Positions 48,646-61,598 are shown, counted from the stretch's first letter. The stretch is DNA of 64,000 nucleotides from Hedera helix (GCA_947179155.2 OX359278.1:25305797-25369796), one strand, 5' to 3'. The notes: generated from the letters alone by a model not told the origin. Made by a program: numbers and translations.

Positions 48646-49200
48646 AGGATGTTATGTTTAACCCCCCAAAAGATTTGTCTGACACGTATGAAATAGCTGA
48701 GAAATTCATAGCGATCGATGAGGCAATGACGAGTCTACATCCGGGTGGCAAAGTGAACGACCAATCCAAAAACAACAATAAGGACGGAGAGAACAAAGGA
48801 AATGCATTTGATTGGATCGGGTCAAAAGGAGGACAACCACTTGTTGCTAATAGATCATCGTTCCAGCCTCGACTTAATGGTAAAATATACACCCCATTGA
48901 ATACTGATCAAGAAAAGATTCTGCACGCGATTAGGGATTCGGCTACAACAGATAGGCGATAGACATGATATCGACAGGCTAAGAGAACCTTATACTGTGA
49001 TTATCATCGACATACTGGACACTCAATGGAGACGTGCTGGATTGAAAGACATGATCGAGAATCGAATTCAAAATGGGAAGTTGATCCAGTATGTAGCAGG
49101 GTAGGAGGTGCCCACACTAAACCAAGCACAGACGAAGGCTCGATGGCCCAAGAAGGCGGTATAACCTCGATAATTGATAGTTGTTATCACAGATGGATCA
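48646..49200 (+). pseudogene. Tat-lineage gag, second part with zinc knuckle-like motif
   Basis: The frame continues from the first gag part: FNPPKDLSDTYEIAEKFI, then an Asn/Lys-rich spacer, and LYCDYHRHTGHSMETCW in another frame near 48,990-49,040. This corresponds to the YCDYH..GH....CW motif of Tat gag. Stops and frameshifts are present. Confidence 0.7.
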
Positions 49201-49299
49201 ATTCCCAAACCATCTAGAAAAAAGTGTCGGTCGATTTCAGACATTATAATGGCCTTATATGAGTAAACAGTTAAGCCAGGGTGGCCCTTCTAGAATACA

Positions 49300-49809
49300 A
49301 TGATTGCATTTTTAGATGAAGATTACCCACCTAAAGTGGTCGAGCCTCACGAGAGGGCGTTAGTCATTACAGCCCAGGTCGATCCTGTAGACATAAGACG
49401 TATCATGATCGATAATGGATCTTCGGTCGATGTGATGTACAGTCACACATACCAATGGATGGATTTGCAAAAGGTCAAGTTGGAGGTTGGACACGAATCA
49501 CCTTTGTATGGGTTTGACAATGAGCCTATATCAGTGGTCAGAATTGTTGTATTACTAGTAGTCTTTGGGAGGGCTCTACAAGACATGAAGGTCATGATGA
49601 TATTCTTCGTGGTTCAGGTGGATTCGACTTATAACACCATATTGGGGAGAACAACTCTATCTGCATTACACGCTGTCACATCGGTCCCATACTTCAAGAT
49701 CAAATTCCCTACGCCTAATTGGGTTGGAGAAGTGAAAGGAGACTTAGACATAACAAAGAGGTGTTATCAAACTACACTCACAACGTCAGCTATCGGGACA
49801 TGCAAATAG
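49300..49809 (+). pseudogene. Tat-lineage aspartic protease region
   Basis: A 169-residue open stretch contains IMIDNGSSVDVMY (catalytic Asp in the D-N-G form normal for this lineage), PLYGFDNEP, and YNTILGRTTLSALHAV, followed by FKIKFPTPNWVGEVKGD. All are in the right order for a Tat protease. It is open by itself but lies between broken gag and RT, so it is part of a dead polyprotein. Confidence 0.75.
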
Positions 49810-50094
49810 AAGCGAACAATGACAGTAGACGTTGAACCTTTTACTAAGGGGGCTACTGAACCGTTGGTGTTGCCTGTCGAAGAGACCGAGGAGGTGGAAC
49901 TGATATCGGGCAACATAACTAAGTTGGTAAAAATAGGTGCCAAGTTACAAAGTATAGTTAAGGTAGGGTTAATAGATTTGCTGCAAACAAATTCAGATAT
50001 CTTCGCCTGTACACCTCAAGTTTTGCCTAGAATTGTAGAAGATATTGTTGTTCATAGGCTGTCGGTTAATCTGAATCAAAAATTGATTCACCAG

Positions 50095-51390
50095 AAGTGA
50101 CAGACTTTCGTACTAGAACTACAAAAAATAATAGATGAGGAAGTGGTCAAACTTTTGGATGCCGAAGTGATAGATAAGATAGAATATCCGAAATAGCTGG
50201 TGAATATGGTCTTGGTATGAGAGCAGAATGAGAAGTGGAGGGTCTGCATCGATTACATATATTTGAATAAGGCATGTCCAAAAGACTTTTATCCACTTCC
50301 CCTTATCGATTAACTTATTAATGTGATGTTAGGAAATGCGATTCTCAGTTTTTTGGATGCCTTCTCAGGGTATAATCAAATTTTGATGGCAAAGAAGGAT
50401 ATTCCAAAGACAACATTCATCACTTATTAGCCCATCTATGCGTACAATTGAATGAGGTTCGGATTGATCAACGTTGGAGCCACAAACCAGAGGATGATGA
50501 ATAATGTCTTCTAAAAACAAATCGAGAAGAATATAGAGGTATACATGGATGATATTATTGTCAGGAGTACCAGGGCTTTAGATCATTTACAGGATCTTAA
50601 AAAATGTTTTCAAGTTGTTAGACATTACAACATGCGGCTTAACTCCACCAAATGTATATTCAACCTTGGATTAAGGAAGTTCTTGGGGTATTTGATAAGC
50701 CGAAGAGAAATTGAAGCTAATTTGGAGAAAATAAAGGCGATTCTAGATATAAAGTCCCCGTAAAATTTCAAAAAAGTACAAAGGCTCATAGGATAGGTGG
50801 CGGCTTTAAGGAGGTTTATGTATCTTTCAGCAGACAAGTGCTTACCCTTCTTCGATACTTTGAAAAAGTGAGAAAACGTTCCAATGGAAATCAAAGTGCG
50901 AGGACACCTTTTAAGGCATTAAGAAATACTTGTCGACATCTCATTTGTTGCAAAAATTGATGCCAAAGGAGCACTTTTACTTGTATTTGCTATCAGTTCG
51001 TTAACAGTTGGAGCAGTCTTGGTTCAGGAAGAGGGAGGAGTCCAGTGACCTGTTTATTATGTCAGTCACGCTTTGAGGGATGCGGGGACTCGGTATCCGA
51101 ATTTGGAAAAATATGTGTATGCCCTGGTGACTGCTAGTAGAAAGCTTCACCATTATTTCCAAGATCGGACTATTATTATCTACACGGATCAACCCTTGAA
51201 GAAGGTATTGCATAAGCTAGACCCTTTCGGAAGGATGGTGGTATATGCCATGGAATTAAGTCAATATTTTTTGGATTATCGTCCTCGAACTGCTATCAAA
51301 GGGCGGCATTGGCAGATTTTATGCTTGAATGTAATTTTCTGGAAGGTGATCAAGTGGAGGAGACAACAGAAGCTATGGGAGTAATAATTG
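50095..51390 (+). pseudogene. Tat-lineage reverse transcriptase and RNase H, broken
   Basis: The RT segments can be followed across stops: EEVVKLLDAEVIDKI, YLNKACPKDFYPLP, FLDAFSGYNQI, and the YMDD catalytic box at about 50,542-50,553 (VYMDDIIVRS). RNase H follows with RYPNLEKYVYALVTASRKL and IIYTDQPLKKVLHK (51,100-51,240). Stop codons fall within PLID*LI and after FIT, among others. The element is truncated shortly after RNase H. Confidence 0.78.
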
Positions 51391-51423
51391 GGGGGCAACC
51401 GGTCCCAGCTCTCTCTTGGAAAT

Positions 51424-52447
51424 TATGACGCCCCCAAATCTAGGTTACCTTAACCTTAGGTTTGGTGCTCACGGTACTACACATATATACCCATACATCA
51501 TCATTCATTAACTTAAGACATAACTTAAATACATTATCCTTAATACAAAAGACCTACTTCAGCCCCAAGTTACTATAACTTTTACAAATTACAACTTCAG
51601 AAGATATAATATTGTTAAGTCTTATTACACATTACTACATAACATAAATAAAAACATAAACTAAACAACATTTACTCGGTTGCTTTTCCTTTCCCTTTAT
51701 CTTTATGAGTTCCACTGACCTTCTATGGCTTAGTAGCTGAAATATTATGTTAAAGTAAGGGTGAGTAATTAAGTCGCTCAACAAGTATAAAATAGTTTGA
51801 GGACATAATATCTCATGAGTAAAATATTTTTAGAATAACCTTTAACAATTGTTAAATGATTGTGAAGAGGTTTGAATAATAGCAACAACATTTCTTTAGG
51901 TTTAAAAATCATTACTTTCATGCTGAATGGTCGTAAGACCAAGAACACTTGATGAACATTAACAATCACATAGACTGCTAACTCTGGGTAAGTCATAAGA
52001 CCACATTATTCTAGATGTGTACTTTAGGGAATCAACTTATCGTACCCTATATTGTGAACAACGTAACCATCTAAGTTAAGCGTTAATCGAAATCATAATG
52101 TCCGATCATCTGGCTTTTAGTTATCCATACTATAAGGGTTGTTCGTTCTTAGCTTTTAACACAGGATTTCGCACTAAATAATTTAAATTGAATTAGCTTT
52201 AAAGAATCATTATGATTTTCAATAACATATCTCAAAGGTCTAGCGGAAACAAATGACATAGACTTACATGACAAAATAGTTCATGTATAGCGAACTTTAA
52301 ATCTTTAAAATAGTTCAATAAGTGAATAAGTTTTTCAAAGCACTTACGAGTAAACATGGTATTCATTCATAATTTATGGATTTAAGAACAAGTCTTGTTA
52401 GAATACTTGTCTCTTTCGTCAATTAATGCTAAATAAGTACTATTGTT
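51424..52447 (-). mobile_element. Tekay-type LTR, outermost in the right-hand nest
   Basis: It begins TATGACGCCCCCAAATC (TGTG changed to TATG) and shares GGGTGAG...GCTCAACAAGTATA with the other Tekay LTRs in this window. It is interrupted at 52,448 by another LTR start. Its remainder is probably about 55,600-55,971 plus 62,957-64,000. There are no genes. Confidence 0.5.
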
Positions 52448-55400
52448 TGTGATGCCCCTAAATCTGGGTCCCTTGAACTACGGGTTCGGTGCTCACGAAA
52501 CTATTCTATCCTGTTATCACATCCATTCAATCTAAATAATAATAAAACTTAATTTACATTCATCTATAACTATCCCAGGTTCTACATACTTTTATACATA
52601 CACCTCCGCACATAACATATTATAAAAGAAAGATAACGTTTACATATATATGACTCTATCACTGTACATCTACTGTTTGCCGACTTTTCCTTTTCCCTTG
52701 TCTGTACCCGACCCCTTGACCTGCTTAGGTTTAGCTAAAATATCATGTTTAAAAGCAAGAGTGAGCATAAAATAGCTCAGCAAGTATATAAACAAATGAT
52801 TACATGATATTTCGAAATGATGAATGAAGAATCATTTACGATGAATAAGAATCGCTTACAATAAACTGATTCTTTTACAATAACCTGAGTCATAAACGAT
52901 GAGCTGGTTCATTTACAATAACAGTTCAAAGAATGAACACAAGAAATACAACTGATGTGATTAACTGGAAACATGTAACTCATGTGATGTACGGTCACAA
53001 GACCAAGAACTCGTTAAGAACAATACCAATCATATAGACTAACATTGCCCAGGGTAGTTATAAGACTGTTGTTCAAATTAAATGTGTACTCTGGGTGATC
53101 AGCCCATTGTACCTTTATATTGTGCACAACATAAACATCTAGCAACGCAACCATGCCATAAAATCATGTTCACTTTATACTTTACTCCCCTTTATCAGGG
53201 TTGTTCTGTTACAGCATATCATAGAATCCGCACCACAACAATGTGGATTGGGGCACATAATAATAAACATTTGATTACAACATGTATCATCATATGTGTC
53301 TAGCCGGAATCAATATTGACATCGACTTTTTCAAAGTAGTTCAATAGTGAATGAACTTTATATGATCACATAAATGCATGACATGAATATCTATTCAAGG
53401 AACTGTAAATAAGAGTTCAGGTAGAACAGTTGCCTGTATCCTCATCTACCACAATTGGTAAAATATTATCCCATTTATAACTTACATGACCATAATATGG
53501 GTTCATGCATTAGTTACATACATATGCATGCTATAACTTGTTATACAAGCTACCCTTTATCTTTACATAACCCTTAACGTAAAACATATTGTTCATTTAA
53601 CCTTAGCATCTACCACATTGATCATTTTTATCAATTTATGGCTTATAATGCATATCTCTATCATTTAGTATTAAACATTTCATTTTGGTTTGAAAATAAA
53701 AAATTTCCAAATTCTACTGCCCGCGACTGGGGCCACGAATTTACACTAAAAACCGCGGCTGGGGCCATGTTTGGCTGAGAGCTTCACGGTTGGGGCCGCG
53801 GTTGGCTAAAATTTTTTCTTTCTCATTTTGATGTTATTTTTGGCCATAAACCATATTCCTCTATTCCAACACATGATTTAGCATATATAACATATATAAC
53901 ATATATATGACTTGCATGAGCCTTTAAATATTTTAAAATTCTCAAATGAATTCATTTTTCAAAAGGTTTAGTTTTAGGTGCCGGCGAACGTTTTAAAACG
54001 TTTAAAATCCTCAATTGTCGCCATAAGCACTGAATGACTTCCAAATCCACTCAAACATGTGTATTTATATGAAACTTAGATATTTGGCCTCATTTGATCT
54101 TCAATTACAAAAATGACCAAAAATTACCCTTTTATGGGATTTTTGCCAAAATTCCATAACTTGAAACTTGAGCCATCTTTGAGTTATCAACTCTACACTT
54201 CATATATATTAACATATGCTAATATAGCAACTTTGTATGTTTGTATTACTTCTACATGTACCTTCAAAAGCACTTTACAGATTATGAATTGGTTTAAACG
54301 CAAAATATAGTTTAATATTGCAATTCTTCTACACAAGTCATGCTCTTGACTCTTTCATACATCTACTAGGTTACCAAGCACAATCAACACATGTAACCTG
54401 TATATTCAACACCTTCAACTAGGGTTCCATTATTTCTAATAACATATAACACATAATCAAGCTTTAGATCATAGCTCTTATCTTGAATATACTCATGAAT
54501 AGTGCACCACCTTTGGTTCTAGCACATAGAAGCTTAGGGTTTCATGTTAAACTACATATATGGTACATAAATCATATAATCAAGTCATATACTACCAAAA
54601 TACATACATGGCTTCACTTATCTTTGTATGTAAGCACATAGATGGCAAGTTTAGAATTTAGACTTCTTTATACCTTCTTTTTGCTACTTTCCTTTTTGAA
54701 ATAAACCTTCTAAAAGCTTGATTCTCCACTTTGATCACTTGTTTAACTTGTCTAGAGCACTTCTCCTTGAAATCTTTCAAGGTTTTCCTTAAACCCTAGC
54801 CTTTCTCCTTTTTTTTCCTCTTTGAGCTCTCTCACGTAGCAACTTAGAACCTATTTAGTTAGAATACTGAAAACTTATCATATATAAGTGTTGCACAAGG
54901 TTTACCAACATTTAACTCACAATAGTTAGTTAACTCATGCATAGTTAAGGACATGTATGCCATTTCGCACCCATTATTGATGGCATAATAGTCATTGAAC
55001 CACTTTAAGACACATTTGTCATTATTTAAAATATCAAGGTTAGTTTGGTTATTTCTCCAAAAATCTAGACAATTAATTTTCATATAATTTCCTTAAAATT
55101 CCATTATTGGTCATTTTTAATTCAATTTAAATCCTTTTTGATCCAAAATTGTATCATAAAGTTTGAATTTAATTCCACCATTAAATACACCATAATTGGC
55201 TTGTCCCAAAATACTTGTTATCTTTCAAAATATTTAGCTTCCATTAATAACTTATTAATTTACAATATTTGGGAATTTGTGTATCGTTATATTGTCCTTC
55301 AATCGTCCCACATTTAATAAGTTGTCTACCAATTAGTTACGTACGGACCCCATCTACACATAAAATTTGAGATTCCTAAAAGAAACTTTTTTTTTAAAAA

Positions 55401-55971
55401 ACCCGACCCGATTGACCCGGTCGATCCAACTAAACCAACTCGATTCGATACGGATCCGACCCGACCCACCCTCATTCCATTATAGATCTGACCCGATATG
55501 GATCTGACCCTATCAGACCCATCCTAGTCATGACATTATTTTAATCCATTTCTTTATTATGCTCCAACTTGACTCTACATTTGATGTATTATCCCATAAG
55601 TTGGTTAATAATCACTTTAACACTTTTTAAGTTAGATTATACAACAAAATTGCACAAGACTTGAAAAAAATAACAGACCGCCAAAACTAGGTGTGTTTGG
55701 ATGCCTTGGCGGCCATAATATGGCGCCTCGGTATGGCTGGATGCCCCGGTGGCCAAACCTTGGCGCCTAGGCGCTAATTCCCTGGATGTTGGGCGCCCCG
55801 ACACAACCTTCTTGCCCTGACGAGAAAATCTGCATACCCCGGCGGTGACCTTTTCTCCAGAAATCCATTTGTTTCTTATTTTCTAGATAGTTTTGAAAAT
55901 TCATATCTTGCTCAATATTTATCCTAAAGACTTCATTTTTGGAAATGAGCTAGTCCTTACCACATAATATT
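52448..55971 (-). mobile_element. Tekay-type LTR nested in the previous one
   Basis: It begins TGTGATGCCCCTAAATC and is homologous to the solo LTR 42,354-44,846 from about 54,090 on. GC-rich blocks lie at 53,720-53,810 (repeated CGGCTGGGGCC) and 55,690-55,855 (GGCGCCTAGGCGC). A pyrimidine-rich leader-like tract lies at 54,700-54,840. Its right end is not resolved; the part after about 55,400 may belong to the outer LTR. A run of GACCCGACCC-type sequence occupies 55,400-55,530. Confidence 0.5.
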
Positions 55972-57053
55972 TGTGATGCCCTCAAATTTGGGTCTACACA
56001 ACCCAATTTGAGAGGCCAAAAATACACGACAACTATTACAAAACAATACATAGTACAAAAATACAGATCTTGATAATACACAATTAAGTCTTCACTGTTA
56101 TTATCATACTATTTTACAACATGTGAAGACTAGTACAACTATCACACAGACCTTCAATTTATCCCCTGGCTAGACCAAGTTACTCTCTCATTTCCTGAAG
56201 AATAATGAAACAAATGAAAAGGGCGAGCTTAAATAGTCCAGTAAAGAAATATCATGCCTAAGATAACAATAAGTAAATTATCATTAGCCTTCAACAGTTG
56301 AGTTTTTGATAGAATATAATAAGCAACAAGTTTTAAATCAATAACTGCAGTTAAGTTTTTGAACAAAATTTAGATCACAACTGTAGCGAAAAAATAACTA
56401 TTAGAAAAATCATGTAGATCATGATGTCTACTAGCTTCTTTTTTTTAGAAAAATCATCATCAACCTTTATCATCTAAAACACCATTGGTCATGATCATAC
56501 CAAACAACAGTTTTTCTTTGTCTCAGGCCAAAGAAAAAAATTCACCATGTGCCCTAAAAGACACACCACCATTATATCGTCTTTATCCTATCATATGTGC
56601 TTCAGGCCATAGATATTCACCAATTATATTATCTTAGCACTAAGGCCAAATATATTCATAATAACTTAATTCTTGATGATTAGAATAAATAACAGTGATG
56701 AACAGAAGAATAAAATAATATGATAAACAATAGATATCAAAAAATTATAATTTTACTTTGTCTAGAGTCAAATAATGTCCAAATTGTCAACACGATTTGG
56801 ACTCAAATTCAAGAATGATATTCAAGATTCATAGTTCAAAAATAATGGTTAAATTTCAATAAAAAGGTTCAAGTAAATAGGAAGGTGCGCATGAAATGAT
56901 ATTAAATGAAGCGTAAACTATTAAGGAGCATATAATCATTTCAAGAATTTTACTGAATAATACTTACCATAATAAGTTTAAGAGCGTGAAAAGAAATAAT
57001 ATCTCTTACCGTAGTAAGTTTAAAAGTATGAAAGAAAATAATATCCCTTACCA

Positions 57054-57121
<68 letters not shown>

Positions 57122-57157
57122 ATTTAAATTATATTTCATAAAAGTCGGGGTCTTACA
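55972..57157 (-). repeat. 3' LTR of the Tekay element
   Basis: It is 1,186 bp; on the minus strand it starts TGTAAGACCCC and ends GGGCATCACA. It is clearly but not closely similar to the 5' LTR, so the insertion is old. It carries an (AT)n(AG)n microsatellite at 57,058-57,119. Confidence 0.88.
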
Positions 57158-57169
57158 AGCTCCCTTCTT
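57158..57169 (-). other. Polypurine tract of the Tekay element
   Basis: AAGAAGGGAGCT lies immediately upstream (minus strand) of the 3' LTR start TGTAAGACC. Confidence 0.8.
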
Positions 57170-57171
57170 GT

Positions 57172-58480
57172 GAAATTTCGTCTCCAAAATTGACATACTT
57201 GACATTTCGAAGAGATAAGGATACTTAGATTTCATTTTAGATTTCAGCTCCCAGGTTATTTTCTCAATACCTTGGTTTCTCCATAAAATCTTGACTTGAG
57301 GTATAACCTTTGAGCGTATGATCTGCTCCTTCTTATCTACGATCTTAGCAGGTATCTCATCGTATATTAAATCCTTTGTTATAACGTCTGGCTCCAACTT
57401 AATGATGTGATTCGGATCCTTCACATATTTATGTAGCATGAATATGTGAAAAACGTTATAAATGCGGGACATGCTTGGTGGTAGGGCTAGTCTGTAGGCC
57501 ACGACTCCTGCTCGATCTAGAATTTTAAATGGGCTAATAAATTGAGGGTTGAGCTTTCCTCTTTTTTTTTGGATCTCGTAACTCCTTTCCACGAAAAAAC
57601 ACGTAAGAATACATGGTCTCCGACATTGAATCTCTCGTCATTTCGATGAAGATTAATATAACTTTTTTGTCGTTCTTGTGTTATTTATATTCTTTGTCGA
57701 ATTATTTGGATCTTTTTTATTGTCAAGTGTACCAACTCGGGTTTTAACAATTTTGCTTCTTCTGCTCCATTCCAATATACTGAAGAGCGACACTTTTGTC
57801 CATACAAAGTCTCAAATGGAGCCATATATATGCTTACTTGGTAATTGTTGTTGTAGGAGAATTCCACCAATGACAAGTACATGTCCCAACTTCCCTTGAA
57901 GTCTAGTATGCAAAGTCTCAAAAGATATTCGAGAGTCTGGATCGTCCTTTTCGATTGTTCGTCCATTTGAGGATGATATGCAGAACTAAATCATAGCTCG
58001 GTGTCCATAGCTTTTTATAGACTGATCCAAAAACGTGAAGTGAATCTATGATCTCGATTAGAAACTATGAAAATTGGCATGCCATGTAATCTTACAATCT
58101 CATTTATGTACATACAGGCAAGACGCTCAAGTGAAAAACTTTCTCGTATAGGAAAGAAATGAGCGGATTTGGTTAATCTATATATGATGACCCAAATTGC
58201 ATCTAAGCCTTGAGAAACTTTGGGAAGATCCATCACGAAATTCATATTAATGTGTTCCCACTTCCATTCGAGAACCTCAAGTGGTTGCAATGAACCCTTA
58301 GGCAGTTGATGCTTTGCCTTGACATGTTGAAAAGTTAGGCACCTTGAGATAAACTCTGCAATCTCTCTATTCATATTGTCTCACCAAAATGTATGTCGAA
58401 GGTCACAATATATTTTGGTACCCCCTAGGTGGATTGCAAATGGTGTGTTGTATGCCTTCATTATGATTTTATGTTTCTAT
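57172..58480 (-). pseudogene. Tekay integrase, all three catalytic acids replaced
   Basis: In order: CLTFQHVKAKHQLPKG (end of the zinc-binding part), EWKWEHINMNFVMDLP, LTKSAHFF, IVRLHGMPIFIVSNRDHRF, QMDEQSKRTIQTLEYLL, and a C-terminal part with VFHIFMLHKYVKDPNH and VKILWRNQG....TWE. The family has MDFV, VSDRD and QSERT at the three DDE positions; here they are MNFV, VSNRD and QSKRT. Stops and a frame break also occur near 57,600 and 57,970-58,010. The C-terminus runs into the LTR without a clear stop. Confidence 0.85.
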
Positions 58481-59218
58481 TCAGGGTCGTTAGGAACACA
58501 GAGTCGAGAGTTGACTCGAAAAATTTATTTCAAGTCGATTTTTGCGTCAGGAATAACACCTTCTTGTACTTTCTTTATTATGTTCACTATTTCTGGATCA
58601 GTAGCTTGAGCAGCTTTAATTTTATCAATTATAGTCGATTCTACTCGCACGTGCGCAATCTTCAAGTGGGTCCCTAGTGTCTTTAGCTCTATCTTCATCT
58701 TTTGTAAATCATACAAAATGCTTCTTTGCATCATCAATTTTGCACTTGTACTTGCGTAAGATCTTCTACTTAATGTGTCAACTACAAAGTTCACCTTTCC
58801 TGGGTGATACTGAATGGAGTGGTTGTAATCCTTTAACAGCTCAAGCCAACGTCGTTGACACATGTTGAGTTCCTTCTAGGTGAAGAAATACTTGAGACTT
58901 TTATGATTCGTGAAGATTTTTACTTTCTCCCCGTATAAATAGTATCTCTAAATCTTTAGCGTGAAAATGACCGTTACCAACTCTAAATCATGAGTAGGGT
59001 AGTTCTTATCATAATCCTTCGAGAGGCATAAGCTATAACTTTTCTATGTTACATAAGAACACAGCCTAGACCTTGCCTGAAGCATCGCTATAGATGACAA
59101 ATTCTTCCAATCCTGATGGTATGGTCAGAACATGAGATGAAATAAGTCTCTTCTTAAGCTCTTGAAAACTTTTCTCGCATTCCTCGTTCCATACGAATTT
59201 TGTACTTTTCTGAGTCAG
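58481..59218 (-). pseudogene. Tekay RNase H region, broken
   Basis: RRWLELLKDYNHSIQYHPGKVN followed by VVDTLSRRSY marks the end of RNase H (58,760-58,860). An FVIYSDAS segment near 59,090 is its start. Stops lie between them. Confidence 0.75.
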
Positions 59219-60100
59219 CTAAGTTAATGGAGTGGTAATTTGAGAAAATCCTTTTACGAATCTCCGATAATAACCAGCTAGGCCCAGAAAACTTCGGACT
59301 TCAGCTATTCCCTGACTGGAAATCACATGCCCAAGGAACGTGACTTTATTAAGCCAAAACTCACACTTCTTCAACTTGGCGTACAACTTGTTTTCACATA
59401 GCTTTTGGAGTATCAATCTCAGATGTTGTTCATGATTCTCACGACTCTTGGAGTATATGAGAACTCATAATGCCGTAACGAGTTCTAAAAGCAATCTTTA
59501 GAATGTCATCAGCTTTAACTTTTAATTAATGATATCCAGAGCGAAGATCAATCTTTAAAAAATGTTGAGCAACCTGCAATTGATCAAATATGTCATCAAT
59601 TCGAGGTAATGGATACCTATTTTTGATGGTGACATTATTTAACTCTCGGTAGTCAATACACAATCTCATACTCTTGTCCTTCTTCTTGACAAAAAGAGTA
59701 GGGGCACCCTAAGGTGATACACTCAGATGAATGAAATCAATATCTAATAATTTCTATAGTTGGGCTTTTAACTCTTAAAGTTCAATGGGAGCCATTCGGT
59801 ATGAGACATTGTAAATAGGCTTAGTAACGGGTTCAAGATCAATAAAAAATTTAATTTCACAGTTTAGGAGTAAACTAGAAAGTTCTTCAGGAAGAACGTC
59901 AGAAAACTCATTAATAATAGGAATATCATTCAAGTTTGACGTTTTTTTTTTAAATAAGTGACATGAGCTAAAAAGACTTGAAATCCGTTTTTCAATAAAT
60001 GAGTGACTTTATGGCTAGAAATGACAGTTATAGATTTTAATGGTTTGGTAGTTTGAATTTGTATGACAGATTAATTAGGAATATGAAAACTAATGATATT
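59219..60100 (-). pseudogene. Tekay reverse transcriptase lacking the catalytic core
   Basis: The thumb region is clear (LYAKLKKCEFWLNKVTFLGH, then EVRSFLGLAGYYRRFVKGF). About 18 residues expected between GI and EVRS are missing. Upstream, sequence encoding the RYGHYEF-equivalent (with a one-base deletion) is followed almost directly by YSKSRENHEQHL at about 59,450-59,480. The segment that should carry the PFGL...(F/Y)xDD catalytic box is absent, so the RT cannot be active. Confidence 0.8.
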
Positions 60101-60136
60101 TTAAAAATAATTAATTTTAGCATGATGGTTAGTTAA

Positions 60137-60450
60137 TCAATCAATTCTTAAAATCACATAAAATTCATGCATTTTCAAAGAAATAAGGTCAACGGGTAAT
60201 GTGAGGCTGTTGATTTGAATTAAGCAAGATTTATATAAAGTAGATGTAATGGCTATTTCTCCTAATGTGGTTCCAACTGATAAGTCAAAGTCTAAATTTT
60301 TAGGAGTTAAGTTTAATTGTTGAGCATATGTAGGTGAGATAAAAGAATGTGTAGGACCAGTATCTAACAGGGGATAGACTTCACGAGAATTTATGAATAG
60401 CTTACCGGTTATCACCTCGTTCAAATTTCGTGCTATTTGAGATGTCACAA
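60137..60450 (-). pseudogene. Tekay aspartic protease
   Basis: LLDTGPTHSFIS at about 60,336-60,371 keeps the catalytic D-T-G. The residue after Gly is Pro, where Ala is usual. The neighbouring stretch is open, but it belongs to a broken polyprotein. Confidence 0.75.
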
Positions 60451-60519
60451 CAAAAGTTCTCCCATAAACTACAGATTTTTCCTTATTCACGCAAGCTCTT
60501 GGGGCCATCATTATAACTA

Positions 60520-61598
60520 GACTTGATTTTGCAACAAGACAAAATTGAGCAATATGACATTCCTTTCCACAACTATAGCACAATTTGGACTGCTGAGTAC
60601 AGTTTGGGTTGATGTGATCTTCTTGAACACACTTGTAGCTTCTCACTGATGGTCGATCCCCTCCCCTTGAAACTGGTGTCGGTACTCGAGCTAATGTCGG
60701 TGCCCTTCCATAATTATTGTGGGATATCTTTTACTTGAAGTTGTTCCCACTTGATTCCCCTTTTCTGTTATTTGAGCCGGGAATACCACCGAAGTGTTGA
60801 TCACCTCCTCTATGATTTTCGTTCCGGTGATTGTTGTCGTTATTTCTCTCTCTCTACTGGTCATTGACTCTTGGCTGTAATATTTCATTTCTTGCTCCAC
60901 CCTTTGAGCCCTATCACAACATCTGAATATAAACAAAATTTATGAGAGCTGAGGTGATGGTGAATTTTGGTTCTCAAACCTCGCAAGAACATATGACTTA
61001 TTCGTGCTTCGTCGTCCACCAAATGGGTTGTAAATCGGGATAACTCAGGAAACTTGGTCTCATACTGTGAGGCAGTCATGTTCCCTTGCTCCAGCTTGAT
61101 AAACTTCATCTCCTTCATGTGGCGGATACTTTCTAGAAAGTACTTCTCATTAAACAGCTCTTAAAATTCTATCCAAGACATCTCGAGTGTTGAATGATGG
61201 ACACATTTTACCGTTTCCCACCAATGGTCCGACTCATCTCGTTACATGAATGTGGCAAATGGAACCTTCTGATCATCGGCGCATCGTAATAATTTTGTCA
61301 TCTGCTTTAGCCATGCTTTTGCCTTAAGTGGGTCTAAGTTCCCGAAAAATTCAGGTAGTCCCAACTCCTTAAACTACTTAACAGTGACCATCCTCGAATT
61401 ACTAGCATTTTCACCAGTAGGAGCTCCTCTCGCCTATTTTTGTATGAACTGTATAAAGCTTCTAAAGAAACCATCATAATTTACATGGTCACCCGCATTA
61501 TCTTTTGAACCTATAGGAGGATTATTTGTAGCTTCTTGGTTCTCGACCACACTTGCCTCGGGCATTAGATAGTTTATTCCATGATTTTTATAAGCCAT
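60520..61598 (-). pseudogene. Tekay gag with CCHC zinc knuckle
   Basis: It starts at an ATG (61,596-61,598). It contains MKEMKFIKLEQGNMTASQYE and FPELSRFTTHLVDDEARISH (the conserved gag core), and the zinc knuckle CYSCGKECHIAQFC (CX2CX4HX4C) near 60,545-60,586. Frameshifts and stops separate the parts. Confidence 0.78.

Larger units (their letters stand above)
44896..51423 (+). mobile_element. Decayed Tat-lineage Ty3/gypsy element, 3' end missing
   Basis: The order is LTR (44,896-45,727), primer site, gag, protease, reverse transcriptase and RNase H, all on the plus strand and broken by many stops. Gag is split by a 1.6-kb solo LTR at 47,022-48,645. The element stops after RNase H at about 51,423, where a Tekay-type LTR begins; integrase and the 3' LTR are not seen. 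Lineage is inferred from CPKDFYPLP in the RT, the RYPNLEKY RNase H region and the IDNGSS protease. Confidence 0.8.

Noticed and set aside
53082..53303. 73-residue plus-strand frame and similar small frames at 44,054-44,395 and 45,152-45,343
   Set aside because: All lie inside LTRs and lack family motifs or homologous frames in the related LTR copies.
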